Source of the DNA: Hymenobacter negativus
Lineage (GTDB): Bacteria; Bacteroidota; Bacteroidia; Cytophagales; Hymenobacteraceae
Assembly: GCF_016056375.1 (NCBI RefSeq)
Contig: NZ_JAEDAE010000001.1
Coordinates: 124,001 to 188,000 of the forward strand
Direction of reading: 5' to 3'
Length of the DNA stretch: 64,000 nt
Shown here: positions 35,162-44,738 of the stretch, piece by piece
How the letters are laid out: every line of letters begins with the position of its first letter
Numbering within the stretch: position 1 is the first letter of the stretch
Program-made: the position numbers and the translations under genes
Notes under the pieces: model-generated
Databases searched by the model: none
Told to the model about the DNA's origin: nothing
The model's input: the letters and a program-made list of their open reading frames with translations, nothing else

Positions 35162-38100
35162 ATGAAAAACCGCTACACTCTACTCTTCTGGCTGATTTTA
35201 GTCAGCTGTCTGGCGCACGGCTCGCGGGCCTGGGCGCAGGCCACGCGCCGCCTCACCGGCACGGTGCGGGCTTCGGATTCTAAGGAAGGCCTGCCCGGCG
35301 TGACGGTGCTGGTGAAAGGCACCAACAACGGGGCCTCGACCGGGGCCGACGGCAACTACGAGGTGAACGTGCCCGCCACGGGCAACGTCACGCTCAGCTT
35401 CAGCTTTGTGGGCTATGCCAACAAGGAAGTGGCCGTGGGCAGCCAGAGCCAGGTTGATGTGACGCTGACCGTGGACGCCAAGCAGCTCGATGACGTGGTG
35501 GTGATTGGCTACCAAGCCGTGCAGCGGCGCGACGTGACGGGCTCGGTATCGTCCGTCAGCGCGCAGCAGATTAAGGACGTACCGGTAAACTCGGCCGCTG
35601 AGGCGCTGAGCGGCCGGCTGGCCGGCGTGCAGGTCACGAGCTCGGAAGGCACGCCCGGCAACCAGAGCGTGAACATTCGCATTCGAGGCGGCGGGTCCGT
35701 GACGCAGGACAACTCGCCACTGTACGTGGTGGATGGCGTGCAGGTAGAAAACGCCCTGAACGTGATTTCGCCCCAGGACATCCAGTCGGTGGACGTGTTG
35801 AAGGATGCCGCTGCCACCGCCATTTACGGGGCGCGCGGCGCCAATGGCGTGGTTATCATCACCACCAAGGGCGGCAAGGAAGGCAAGCTGGTAGTGGCCT
35901 ACAACGGCTTCGCGGGCGTGCGCCAGCTCTCGCGCAAGCTGGACGTGATGCAGCCCACTGACTTCGTGAATTACCAGTACGAGCGCGCCGTGAACATTGA
36001 CCGCGCCGCCGGCAACACCACCACGTTTGGCGGTCTGAACACCTTCAAATCGTTCTTCAAATCGAAAAACTACAACAGCGACACGCTGAACCAGAGCCGC
36101 AACTCGCCCTTCCTCGACTGGCAGGACCAAGTGTTTGGCCGCGACGCATTTCAGCAAACGCACAACATCTCGCTCTCGGGCGGCGGCGCTAATTCAACCT
36201 ATGCCCTGAGCGTGACCCGCAACAACGAGGACGGCATTCAGCTGGGCTCGGGTTTCATCCGCAACCTGGTAAACTTCCGCTTCGACAACAAGGCCACCGA
36301 AAAATTCCGCTTCGGCGTGAACGTGCGCTTCAACGACCAGAAGGTGGAGGGCCTGGGCACTTCGTCGCAGCTCTCGACCACCACCACGCGCCTGCGCAAC
36401 GCCATCGAGTACATCCCGTTGGCCATCAACCTGCCCGGCGGCTTTGACCCCAGTACGCTCGACGAAACCTTCGCCACCAACACCACGCTGGTAAACCCCA
36501 TTCTGGCCATTGGCAGCGACATCCGGCACGACAAGCAGCGCACCCTGAACCTGGCCGCCAATGCCACCTATAACTTCACCAAGGACCTAGCGTTCCGGTC
36601 CACGGTAGGCTTCGATTTCGGTAATTCGACGCTGGAGAATTTCTCGGGGCGCAACTCGCCGGCCATCCGGCAGCCCGGTGGCGGCTTCAACCTGCAGCCG
36701 TTTGTGTCCATCGCCACCGGCTCGGCGCTGTCCATCAACCAGTCCAACGTGCTGAGCTACGCCCACCAAATCGGCAAGCATTCCTTCGATGCGCTGCTGG
36801 GCGAGGAAATTTACCAGCAGAGCAGCCGCATTCTGACGGTGCAAACCAACTTCCTGCCGCTCGACATCACCGCCGAGCAGGCCATTGCCAACATCAACCA
36901 GGGGGTGCTGCCGTCGGCTTCGTTCCAGCAGCCCACGCCCACCAGCGACAACCCCACGCTCCAGCATTTGCTGTCTGGCTTCGGGCGGTTCAACTATTCG
37001 TTTGATGACAAGTACCTGGCCACGGTGACGTTCCGGGCCGACGGCTCGTCCAAGTTTGCCCCCGGGCGGCGGGTGGGCTACTTCCCGGCCGCCTCGCTGG
37101 CCTGGCGCGTGTCGAAGGAGGACTTCATGAAGTCGCTGTCGAACACGATTTCGGATTTGAAGCTGCGCCTAAGCTACGGCCTGGCCGGCAACAACCGCAT
37201 CAATGACTTCGGCTACAGCGAGTTTTACCGCACCGGCCTGGGCCAGTACTCGCTCAATCACGCCATCTCGCTGGGCACGGTGGTTACGGGCCTGCCCAAC
37301 CCGTTTTTGAAATGGGAAACCACCACCGCCCGCAACGTGGGCGTGGACCTGGCGCTTTTTAACAACCGCGTGCAGTTTTCTGTGGATGCCTACTACAACT
37401 CGACCCACGACCTGCTCGTGAACGTGCCGATTTCGCCCACCCTGGGCTACCAGACCCAGTTCCAGAACGTGGGCTCGACCACCAACCGCGGCCTGGAATT
37501 CCAGCTGGCCGGCACCGTGCTTAAGACGCCGGACTTCACTTGGTCGGCTAGCGGCAACGCCTCCATAAACCGGGGCCGCATCGAGGAGCTGGGGCCGATT
37601 ACGGCCATTCCCGGCGTATATTCGGGCTGGGCTAGCACAACCATTGCCAGCGACTTCCTAGCCCGCGTGGGCGACCCGGTGGGTATTTTCTACGGCTACC
37701 AGACCGACGGCTTTTACACCGTGGATGATTTCACGGGCTACAACGCCGCCACCCGTACCTGGACGCTGAAGCCCGGCGTGGCGAACGACGTGGCCGTGCA
37801 GGGTCAGCCCCTGGCGCCCGGCATCATCAAGCTGAAAAACGTGGTGGACACGCCCGGTGCGGCCGCCAACATCGTGGACGCCAACGACCGGGTGGCCATC
37901 GGCAACGCCAACCCCAAGGTGACCGGCGGCATCAACCAGCAGTTCACTTATAAGGGCTTTGATGCCAGCGTGTTCTTCAACTTCGTGTACGGCAACCAGG
38001 TGTTCAATGCCAACAAGGTAGAGTTTACCACGGCCGTGAACCCGTTCAGCAACCTACTCACGATGATGAACGACCGGTACCGCACCATCGACAACAACGG

Positions 38101-38449
38101 CGTGCCGATTACCGACCTCGAAACCTCACGCAACCTCAACCAGAACGCCAAAATCTGGCAGCCTACGCGCACGCTGTTCGTGCACAGCTGGGCCATTGAA
38201 GACGGCTCGTTTATCCGCCTCAACAACATCACGCTGGGCTACTCGCTGCCCAAAGCCCTGATTGCGAAGGCCAAGCTCACGCAGCTGCGCTTCTACGTGA
38301 CCGGCAGCAACCTCTACACCTGGACCAAATACAGCGGCTACGACCCCGAAGCCAACACCCGCCGCGCCTCGCCGCTCACGCCGGGCGTGGACTACGCCGG
38401 CTACCCGCGCAGCCGCTTGCTGCTGTTCGGTGTGAACCTAGCGCTGTAA
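35162..38449 (+). CDS. susC: SusC/RagA-family TonB-linked outer membrane protein
   Basis: A 1095-residue TonB-dependent transporter. A signal peptide (1-25, ending AWAQA) is followed by a carboxypeptidase-like domain (28-115: LTGTVRASDSKEGLPGVTVLVKGT, FVGYANKEV), the SusC motif LDDVVVIGYQAVQRRDVTGSV, a plug with SSEGTPGNQSVNIRIRGGGS and SPLYVVDGVQ, then a large barrel. It imports oligosaccharides with the SusD lipoprotein encoded 30 bp downstream. The neighbours indicate pectin-derived substrates. A LacI-type operator lies upstream. Confidence 0.96.
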   Translation: MKNRYTLLFWLILVSCLAHGSRAWAQATRRLTGTVRASDSKEGLPGVTVLVKGTNNGASTGADGNYEVNVPATGNVTLSFSFVGYANKEVAVGSQSQVDVTLTVDAKQLDDVVVIGYQAVQRRDVTGSVSSVSAQQIKDVPVNSAAEALSGRLAGVQVTSSEGTPGNQSVNIRIRGGGSVTQDNSPLYVVDGVQVENALNVISPQDIQSVDVLKDAAATAIYGARGANGVVIITTKGGKEGKLVVAYNGFAGVRQLSRKLDVMQPTDFVNYQYERAVNIDRAAGNTTTFGGLNTFKSFFKSKNYNSDTLNQSRNSPFLDWQDQVFGRDAFQQTHNISLSGGGANSTYALSVTRNNEDGIQLGSGFIRNLVNFRFDNKATEKFRFGVNVRFNDQKVEGLGTSSQLSTTTTRLRNAIEYIPLAINLPGGFDPSTLDETFATNTTLVNPILAIGSDIRHDKQRTLNLAANATYNFTKDLAFRSTVGFDFGNSTLENFSGRNSPAIRQPGGGFNLQPFVSIATGSALSINQSNVLSYAHQIGKHSFDALLGEEIYQQSSRILTVQTNFLPLDITAEQAIANINQGVLPSASFQQPTPTSDNPTLQHLLSGFGRFNYSFDDKYLATVTFRADGSSKFAPGRRVGYFPAASLAWRVSKEDFMKSLSNTISDLKLRLSYGLAGNNRINDFGYSEFYRTGLGQYSLNHAISLGTVVTGLPNPFLKWETTTARNVGVDLALFNNRVQFSVDAYYNSTHDLLVNVPISPTLGYQTQFQNVGSTTNRGLEFQLAGTVLKTPDFTWSASGNASINRGRIEELGPITAIPGVYSGWASTTIASDFLARVGDPVGIFYGYQTDGFYTVDDFTGYNAATRTWTLKPGVANDVAVQGQPLAPGIIKLKNVVDTPGAAANIVDANDRVAIGNANPKVTGGINQQFTYKGFDASVFFNFVYGNQVFNANKVEFTTAVNPFSNLLTMMNDRYRTIDNNGVPITDLETSRNLNQNAKIWQPTRTLFVHSWAIEDGSFIRLNNITLGYSLPKALIAKAKLTQLRFYVTGSNLYTWTKYSGYDPEANTRRASPLTPGVDYAGYPRSRLLLFGVNLAL

Positions 38450-38479
38450 TTCTCCCAACCCGAAAATTCCCATCCTCCG

Positions 38480-40273
38480 ATGAAACCGATATTTTTCCGT
38501 TCCACCCTGGCTGTGGCCGCCGCGCTGGCTTCGGCCGCCGGCCTGTCTGCCTGCAAAGATTACCTCGACGTGAAGCCAGATTCGCTGTACACCAACGAGC
38601 AGGCCTTCAACAGCGTGGGCAGCGCCACCAGCGCCGTGATTGGCGCCTACGACATGCTCTCGGGCGATACCGGCTACGGCACGCGCCTGAGCTGCTACTA
38701 CCCCTACGATACCGACGAGATGCAGGGCGCGCCCGGCCCGTTCGACGGCCGCTCGCGCAGCATCTCGCGCTACACCGCCGAGCCCTCCAACCCCGAAGTG
38801 ACCAACCCCTTCAACAATCTGTACCAGGGCGTGGAGCGAGCCAATATCTGCATTCAGAGCATCCCGAAGATGCCGCTCTACACCACCGGCTCGTCGGCCG
38901 ATACCGCCGCCCTGCACCGCCTGTACGGCGAAGTGCTGACTTTGCGGGCCCAGTATTATTTCGAGCTGATGCGGAACTGGGGCGACGTGCCCGCGCCCCT
39001 GGTGCCCACCTACACCACAGCCCTGGCCGGCGGCGAGCTTACCCAGCCCAATGCCGACCGCCTCGCCACCTACGACCGCCTCATCGCCGACCTGCTGCAA
39101 GCCGAAAAGCTGGTGCCCTGGCGCTCGCAGGCTGGCACCACCAACGAGCGCATTACCAAGGGTGCGGTGAAGGCCTTGCGCGCCCGCCTGGCACTGTTCC
39201 GGGGCGGCTACTCACTGCACGGCACCCAAATGACGCGGCCCACCGACTACCTGGCTTTTTACGCCATTGCCCGGCAGGAGTGCCTGGACTTGATGAACAA
39301 GCGCAGCGAGCACACCCTCAACCCCAGCTACCGCGAGGTTTTCAAGAGCATCAACGAGCTGCGGCCGGAGTCGTCTTCCAACGAAATTATCTTCCAGGTG
39401 GCGATGGGCGGGTCCAGCATTTCGGGCGATAGCAAGCTGGGCTACTACAGCGGCCCGCTGCTGAGCGCCTCGCCCCTCTACGGCAGCACCCAGGCCCAGA
39501 TTCGGCCCCTGCCCACTTACTTCTACGCCTTCGATTCGACCGACGTGCGCCGCGACATCACCCTGACTACTTACAGCATCGACGGAGCTAATAACCAGAA
39601 GGGGGTGCTGCTGAATGCCCTCACCGACGGCAAGTTCCGGCGCGACTGGCGCGTGCCCACCCTCAACGGCGCGGGCAACTACCTGGGCTACAACTGGCCC
39701 CTCATCCGTTTCGCCGATGTGCTGCTGATGTTTGCCGAAGCCGACAACGAAATCAACAAAGGCCCGACGGCGGCGGCCGTGGCGGCCCTGCGCGAGGTGC
39801 GCCAGCGCGGATTTGGGGGCAGCACCACGCTGGGTCAGATTCCGACGCCGGCCAACCAGACCGATATGTTCAACGCCATTGCCAACGAGCGTTTCCTGGA
39901 GTTTGGCGGCGAAGGCATCCGCAAATACGACCTGCTGCGCTGGAACCTGCTCGATACCAAAATCACCGAAGCCCGCGCCAACCTCACCAAGCTGATGAAT
40001 GCGCAGGCCCCCTACGCCTTCGTGCCGGCCACCATGTACTACCGCGTCACCGGCGGGCAGGTGGTGTGGGCGCGCTCCTTCTACCGGCCTTCGCCGGCCA
40101 CCGCGCCCGCTGGCACCACGGCCGTAGCCTGGCGCACGGCCGTGACGGCCGCGAGCATCGCCAACGTAGCGTCGGAGTACGTGCCCGGCAAAGGCAAGGA
40201 GCTGCTGCCATACCCGCAGGGCACGGTGGACACGAACAAAAACCCTGGCTTCAAGCAGAACGAGGGGTATTAA
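38480..40273 (+). CDS. susD: SusD/RagB-family nutrient-binding lipoprotein
   Basis: A 597-residue outer-membrane lipoprotein. The signal peptide ends GLSAC, followed by the typical KDYLDVKPDSLYTNEQAF. The TPR-like alpha-helical fold of the family is suggested by repeated helical segments (RLYGEVLTLRAQYYFELMRNWGDVP; IRFADVLLMFAEADNEINKGP; ALREVRQRGFGG; NERFLEFGGEGIRKYDLLRWN). It binds oligosaccharides above the SusC pore. It is in the same operon as susC. Confidence 0.96.
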   Translation: MKPIFFRSTLAVAAALASAAGLSACKDYLDVKPDSLYTNEQAFNSVGSATSAVIGAYDMLSGDTGYGTRLSCYYPYDTDEMQGAPGPFDGRSRSISRYTAEPSNPEVTNPFNNLYQGVERANICIQSIPKMPLYTTGSSADTAALHRLYGEVLTLRAQYYFELMRNWGDVPAPLVPTYTTALAGGELTQPNADRLATYDRLIADLLQAEKLVPWRSQAGTTNERITKGAVKALRARLALFRGGYSLHGTQMTRPTDYLAFYAIARQECLDLMNKRSEHTLNPSYREVFKSINELRPESSSNEIIFQVAMGGSSISGDSKLGYYSGPLLSASPLYGSTQAQIRPLPTYFYAFDSTDVRRDITLTTYSIDGANNQKGVLLNALTDGKFRRDWRVPTLNGAGNYLGYNWPLIRFADVLLMFAEADNEINKGPTAAAVAALREVRQRGFGGSTTLGQIPTPANQTDMFNAIANERFLEFGGEGIRKYDLLRWNLLDTKITEARANLTKLMNAQAPYAFVPATMYYRVTGGQVVWARSFYRPSPATAPAGTTAVAWRTAVTAASIANVASEYVPGKGKELLPYPQGTVDTNKNPGFKQNEGY

Positions 40274-40290
40274 GATACCGTGTTTAATAA

Positions 40291-40330
40291 GTCGTCATGC
40301 TTTGGCTGCGCTCAGCATGACGGCCTTTTT
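40291..40330 (+). terminator. Hairpin terminator after susD, built from a GTCATGC repeat
   Basis: GTCGTCATGCT pairs with AGCATGACGGC (one wobble) across a 12-nt loop and is followed by CTTTTT. The right half CGCTCAGCATGAC is the end sequence of the GTCATGCTGAGCG inverted repeat at 14435, so this looks like a shortened repeat acting as terminator. Confidence 0.7.
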
Positions 40331-40352
40331 CCCTCCCCGGCTCCGCAGTTTT

Positions 40353-40376
40353 CGGGAACGATTGCGCAATTAAAAA
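40353..40376. promoter_or_regulatory. LacI-type operator upstream of kdgF
   Basis: CGGGAACGATTGCGCAA is followed by TTAAAAA, identical except for one base to the site at 34978. It lies about 75 bp before the kdgF ATG and just after the susD terminator, so it should control the kdgF-pectinesterase unit together with susCD. Confidence 0.6.
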
Positions 40377-40402
40377 GCCCGCTGACCTTGGCGGCACTCC
40401 CA

Positions 40403-40440
40403 AACAGGTCGGACTTTTAAGGTCCGACCTGTTCTTTTTA
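40403..40440 (+). terminator. Terminator-like hairpin just before kdgF
   Basis: The 12-bp perfect stem AACAGGTCGGAC / GTCCGACCTGTT has loop TTTTAAG, followed by CTTTTTAC. It ends about 10 nt before the kdgF ATG. It may be a second susD terminator or an attenuator in the kdgF leader. Confidence 0.6.
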
Positions 40441-40449
40441 CCTGATATC

Positions 40450-40800
40450 ATGACGCCACAACCCATTGCCCAGCCCACTTTCGTGACCGATGCCGCCGCG
40501 GCCTGGGAAACCACCGGCCCCGGCGTGCGCCGCAAGGTGCTGGCCCACGGCCCCGACCTCATGCTCACCCGCGTGGCTTTTGAGGCCGGTGGGGTAGGAG
40601 CCCGCCACCAGCACCCGCACGCCCAGCTCAGCTATGTGGAAAGCGGAGTGTTCGAGTACACCATCGAAGCCGAAACGCACACCCTGCGGCCCGGCGACAG
40701 CTGCTACGTGCCACCGCTAGCCTGGCACGGCGTGGCGTGCATCGAGGCCGGCGTGCTGGTGGATGCTTTTACACCCCGCCGCGACGATTTTTTGAGCTAA
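40450..40800 (+). CDS. kdgF: KdgF-like cupin, pectin-monomer processing
   Basis: A 116-residue single-domain cupin. Metal-binding cupin motif 1 is RHQHPHAQLSYVESGVFEYTI (two His, a Gln and a Glu-containing turn) and motif 2 is LRPGDSCYVPPLAWHGV. The C-terminal DAFTPRRDDFL matches the KdgF ending (DxFxPxREDF). KdgF opens the ring of 4,5-unsaturated uronates released from pectin or alginate. Genes for pectin breakdown on either side fit this role. It is cytoplasmic, with no signal peptide. Confidence 0.87.
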   Translation: MTPQPIAQPTFVTDAAAAWETTGPGVRRKVLAHGPDLMLTRVAFEAGGVGARHQHPHAQLSYVESGVFEYTIEAETHTLRPGDSCYVPPLAWHGVACIEAGVLVDAFTPRRDDFLS

Positions 40801-40833
40801 CGCCCTGCCCATTCGGCGGCTATTTTCTTTCCG

Positions 40834-42891
40834 ATGAAAACGACTTTCCTGCGTCTGCTGGGGCTGGCCATGCTGCTGTTGCTGGGGCTGTGCCTGCTGC
40901 CGGCCCGCGCCCAAACCATCACCGTAGCCGCCGACGGCTCGGGTAGCTTCCGCACCATTCAGGAGGCCATCAACAGCGTGCCCGAAACGGCGGCCAAGCC
41001 CCGCACCATCTTCATCAAAAACGGCACCTACCGCGAGAAAGTCTTCATCGATGGCAAGAGCAACCTCATTCTCAAAGGCCAGAGCGAAGCCGGCGTAATC
41101 CTGACCTACCCGCAGGCCCGCGACGAGTGGAGCTGCGGCCCCGGCGCTATGGCCGGCGACTGGGGCGTGGCCACCCTCAACCTGCGCAACAGCCCCGACA
41201 TCACCCTCGAAAACCTGAGCGTCATCAACAGCTACGGTTTCGATGCAACCGGAGAAGTCACCATTGACTGCCCCACCGCCCCCACGGGCAAGAAAACCGT
41301 GAGCAAAACCGGCCACCAGATGGCCCTGCGCGCCCTGCCCGGCGCCACCCGCCTCATTGCGCGGCACTGCACCTTCCGGGCGCTGGGCGGCGACACGGTG
41401 AGCCCCTGGGACACGGAGGCCGGCGCGTATTATTTCAAGGACTGCACAATGGAAGGCGGCGTGGATTTCTACTGCCCGCGCGGCTGGGCCTACGCCGAAA
41501 ACTGCCGCTTCATCTGCCACAGCAAGGAGGCTGCCATCTGGCACGACGGCTCGGGCAACCGCGACTCGAAAACCGTGCTGCGCCACTGCACGTTCAGCGG
41601 CGACGACGGCTTCAAACTGGGCCGCTTTCACCGCGAGGCCCAGTTTTATCTGGTTGACTGTCAGTTTGCGGCCAATATGGCCGATGCTGACATCTACCAT
41701 GCGGTATCGGGGCCGGGGGCAAAGCTCTGGGGGCGGCGCGTGTACTACGTTGGCTGCCACCGCCAGGGCGGCGACTACGCCTGGATGCAGGACAACCTGA
41801 GCGCCGCCGAGGGCGCGCTTAAGCCCAAAGACCTCACCGCCGCCTGGACCTTCGGCGGGCGCTGGAACCCGCTGACCGGGGCCGTGCGCGCCACCCAGCC
41901 CGTAGCGGCCGCGCAGGTTGATACCACAGCTGATAAAATGCTGCTCTACCAGCGCGCCGTGGGCGGCTGGCCTAAGGCCCTGGGCGAAGTGAAAGTGAAC
42001 TACGCGGCCCGCATCAGCGCGGGGGCCCGCGCCGGCCTGCTAGACAGCAAGAATCTGAACGATGCCACCATCGACAACGATGCCACGACCCGCGAAATCC
42101 ACTACTTACTGAAGGCTTTTCAACAGACCAACAACCCCGCCTACCGCACCGGGGCCGAAAACGGCATCCGCTACCTGCTGAAGATGCAGTACGCCAACGG
42201 CGGCTTTCCGCAGTTTTACCCGGATTTGAGCGCCTACCGCCACGAAATTACCTACAACGACGACGCCATGATTCGGGCCCTGACCGTGCTGCGCCGCGTG
42301 GCCCGGCAGCAGGAGCGGTACGCCCTGGTGAGCCCCGATTTGGTGGCCCCGGCCAAGGAAGCCGTGGCCCGGGGCGTGGCTTGCATCCTGAAAACCCAGG
42401 TGGTGCAGCACGGCCAGCCCACCGCCTGGTGCGCCCAGTACGACGAAGTGAGCCTGCTGCCCGCCAAGGCCCGCGCCTTCGAACTGCCTTCGCTCAGCGG
42501 CGAAGAATCCGTCGGCATCGTGCGGTTTCTCATGGACATCGAACAGCCCACGGCCACCGAAAAAGCCGCCATTGAAGGAGCTGTTCGCTGGTTTGAGAAG
42601 GTGAAAATGCCCAACCTGGCCCTCAAGGAAATTGCCGCGCCGCAGGAGCCTAAGGGCCGCGACCGCGTCATCGTGCCCGCGCCCGGCGCGGTGCTCTGGG
42701 CGCGCTTCTACGAGCTGGGCACCGACCGTCCCATCTATGTCGGCCGCGACAGCCAGGTGCATTACCAGCTCACCGAAATCGAAAACGAGCGCCGCGCTGG
42801 CTACCTCTACGCCGGCACCTGGCCTGCCGAATTATTGGCCCAGGAATACCCCGCCTGGCAAAAGCGCGTGGCCGGCGAAGCCCGGAAGTAG
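40834..42891 (+). CDS. Bifunctional pectinesterase (CE8) - pectate lyase (PL10)
   Basis: A 685-residue exported enzyme. A signal peptide (1-27, ending ARAQ) precedes a CE8 pectin methylesterase domain (28-330). This has VAADGSGSFRTIQEAINSVP, the HQMALR glutamine block near 161, FRALGGDTV and the nucleophile region GGVDFYCPRG with Asp211. A PL10 pectate lyase domain follows (about 369-680), with MLLYQRAVGGWPKAL, TIDNDATTREIHYLLKAF, TYNDDAMIRAL, WCAQYDEVSLLPAKARAFELPS and ARFYELGTDRPIYVGRDS. Demethylation and cleavage of homogalacturonan are thus joined in one chain. It lies 33 bp after kdgF. Confidence 0.93.
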   Translation: MKTTFLRLLGLAMLLLLGLCLLPARAQTITVAADGSGSFRTIQEAINSVPETAAKPRTIFIKNGTYREKVFIDGKSNLILKGQSEAGVILTYPQARDEWSCGPGAMAGDWGVATLNLRNSPDITLENLSVINSYGFDATGEVTIDCPTAPTGKKTVSKTGHQMALRALPGATRLIARHCTFRALGGDTVSPWDTEAGAYYFKDCTMEGGVDFYCPRGWAYAENCRFICHSKEAAIWHDGSGNRDSKTVLRHCTFSGDDGFKLGRFHREAQFYLVDCQFAANMADADIYHAVSGPGAKLWGRRVYYVGCHRQGGDYAWMQDNLSAAEGALKPKDLTAAWTFGGRWNPLTGAVRATQPVAAAQVDTTADKMLLYQRAVGGWPKALGEVKVNYAARISAGARAGLLDSKNLNDATIDNDATTREIHYLLKAFQQTNNPAYRTGAENGIRYLLKMQYANGGFPQFYPDLSAYRHEITYNDDAMIRALTVLRRVARQQERYALVSPDLVAPAKEAVARGVACILKTQVVQHGQPTAWCAQYDEVSLLPAKARAFELPSLSGEESVGIVRFLMDIEQPTATEKAAIEGAVRWFEKVKMPNLALKEIAAPQEPKGRDRVIVPAPGAVLWARFYELGTDRPIYVGRDSQVHYQLTEIENERRAGYLYAGTWPAELLAQEYPAWQKRVAGEARK

Positions 42892-42922
42892 CCGCTGGCT
42901 TAAGGAAGAACCATTCAGTGAC

Positions 42923-44734
42923 TCAAAGCTTCTCCTCTAGCCAGAGATACCCGGCGGCGAGTAGAAACAGCCCAAAGAACCAGCCCACCGGCCACGGCTC
43001 CGGCTCCGTATCGGGTGCGGCTTCGGTAGCTTCTGGTGCTTTAATTCCGGCGGTCAGCTGGGCCGCCTGCTCGCGCTCCTGCAGCTCCGGCCCCAGCCAT
43101 GCCGTGGCAGGGTACACGTAGAAATGGTAGCTGATGCGGCCCGGCCCGCGTACTTGGTGCCAACCGGCCGCGCCGGGCCAGAACTGCGCCTTGCTCCACT
43201 CAGGCAGGCGGGTGTCTTGGCGCAGGGCCAGGCGCACGGCAGGGCCACCGGCCAGCGGGGCCACGGTGGGCGGCGCGGCTGGAAAATCTGCCGCCAGATG
43301 CAGTGTAAGCGGCTGGGTCGGCCGGGGCCAGCGGCTGCCCGTGTGCCAGCTTGCCTCAGCCGGAGCCGGAGGTATGGCTGCCGTTAGCAGCCGGTTCCAG
43401 AAGGAGGCATACACGGCGCTATGCCCCTGGAGCCCCCAGCGAAACGTTTCGGGCACCACCGACACCACCGCGAAGCCCAGCCCCACGCGCCGGCTGGCGG
43501 CTAGCAGTAATTGGCGCGGCCCCGTGATGAGGGCTCGCAAGTTGGGGTTGGGTTGGAGCTGGGCCGACAACGCAGCGCGGGCTTCACCGGGGGCATCGGG
43601 CCAGGCGAGGGGCTGCGAGACAGTATTGGCCGGCCGGGGCTGCACCGTGAAATCGGCGCGGGCGGGGGCGCTGCGGGGCAGCGGCTCGGCCTCGGCCAGC
43701 GCGACGAGGCCGAGCCGGCCGGCGCGTAGGGCCGCTTGCAGGGCTTGGGTTTCGGAGGGCGTAAGGGCTGCTATCGTAGCAGCATCTGCAACAAGAACCG
43801 AATAGCGGCCCAGCAGCGCGGGCGTGAGGCGGTCGAGCGGCTGGGCCGGCTGGTTCACGAAATCGGTCTGGACCAGGCCCCGGCTTACGCTCGTGCGCAG
43901 AGCCACCGGGTAGTGCGCTTCGGCCAGGTAGTTTTTCAAAAACTTAAATTCGAAGGAAGGCGTGGCCGCGAGCAGCAGCACGGCTGGCCGCGCGGGCGTA
44001 GTGATTTCGACTGGCACCGGCTCTTGCAGCAATGGCTGGCCCGGGCGGCGCAGCAGCAGCTCGTAGGTAGCCAGCCCGGGCGTTTTGGGCTGGTAATGCA
44101 GCCGGAATGGCCCGCCGCCGGCCGGCAGCTTCACGGAGTCGCGCCCGGTGCCGGCGGCCCGTAGCACCACCCACGCAACAGTTGCTTGGCCATGTGCGGT
44201 CACCGTGCCTTCCAGCCGTAGCGTTTCGCCCAATGGCAGTTTCGCCGGCCAAAAAGCGGTGCCGAAACCGGAAAACGGCGCGTTGGGGTGCAACTGCACA
44301 TCCAAGGAGCGCAGCAGCGGCAGGTCGGCCACCGGCAGGCCGTGGCCCAGAATGTGCAGACGGTGCAGGGCCGGCCGTTGCTCAGCCAGCGTGAGCAGGC
44401 TGGTCAGCGGGCGCAATTTTCCGACTTTTTCTACGTCGCCATACACCCACACCGTTGTGCCCGCACCCAGCCGCTGACGCAATTCCCGGAGTGTATCGGG
44501 CGAGTAGCCGGGGGTGAGAAGAATGACCTCGGCGTGGGCGGCCGGCAGGTGGTGCAAGGGAGGAAAGGCTATGAACCACAGCGCCGCTGCCGCCACCGCG
44601 CTAGCCAGCAGCCGGGCCGCAATCTGCCGCCGGTGGGGGCGCCGCCAGGCTTGCACCAGCAGCCCCGCGCCCAGCAACAGGCAAAACGCCATCAGGCCGT
44701 AGTAAAGAACCGGATTTGGGGCTAGTGCGGGCAA
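42923..44734 (-). CDS. Large membrane protein at end of MoxR/Bat operon
   Basis: A 603-residue protein with two N-terminal transmembrane helices (about 10-28 and 40-58), a long extracytoplasmic region (about 65-575) and a C-terminal helix (WFFGLFLLAAGYLWLEE). The segment VLLLAATPSFEFKFLKNYLAEAHYPVALRTSVSRG looks like a Rossmann-type or glutamine-amidotransferase-like fold as found in membrane proteins of Bat-type clusters; no catalytic Cys is evident. It starts with TTG 4 bp after the DUF4175 gene, so it is the last gene of the operon. Its function is unknown. Confidence 0.75.
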   Translation of the reverse strand: MPALAPNPVLYYGLMAFCLLLGAGLLVQAWRRPHRRQIAARLLASAVAAAALWFIAFPPLHHLPAAHAEVILLTPGYSPDTLRELRQRLGAGTTVWVYGDVEKVGKLRPLTSLLTLAEQRPALHRLHILGHGLPVADLPLLRSLDVQLHPNAPFSGFGTAFWPAKLPLGETLRLEGTVTAHGQATVAWVVLRAAGTGRDSVKLPAGGGPFRLHYQPKTPGLATYELLLRRPGQPLLQEPVPVEITTPARPAVLLLAATPSFEFKFLKNYLAEAHYPVALRTSVSRGLVQTDFVNQPAQPLDRLTPALLGRYSVLVADAATIAALTPSETQALQAALRAGRLGLVALAEAEPLPRSAPARADFTVQPRPANTVSQPLAWPDAPGEARAALSAQLQPNPNLRALITGPRQLLLAASRRVGLGFAVVSVVPETFRWGLQGHSAVYASFWNRLLTAAIPPAPAEASWHTGSRWPRPTQPLTLHLAADFPAAPPTVAPLAGGPAVRLALRQDTRLPEWSKAQFWPGAAGWHQVRGPGRISYHFYVYPATAWLGPELQEREQAAQLTAGIKAPEATEAAPDTEPEPWPVGWFFGLFLLAAGYLWLEEKL

Positions 44735-44738
44735 CTTA

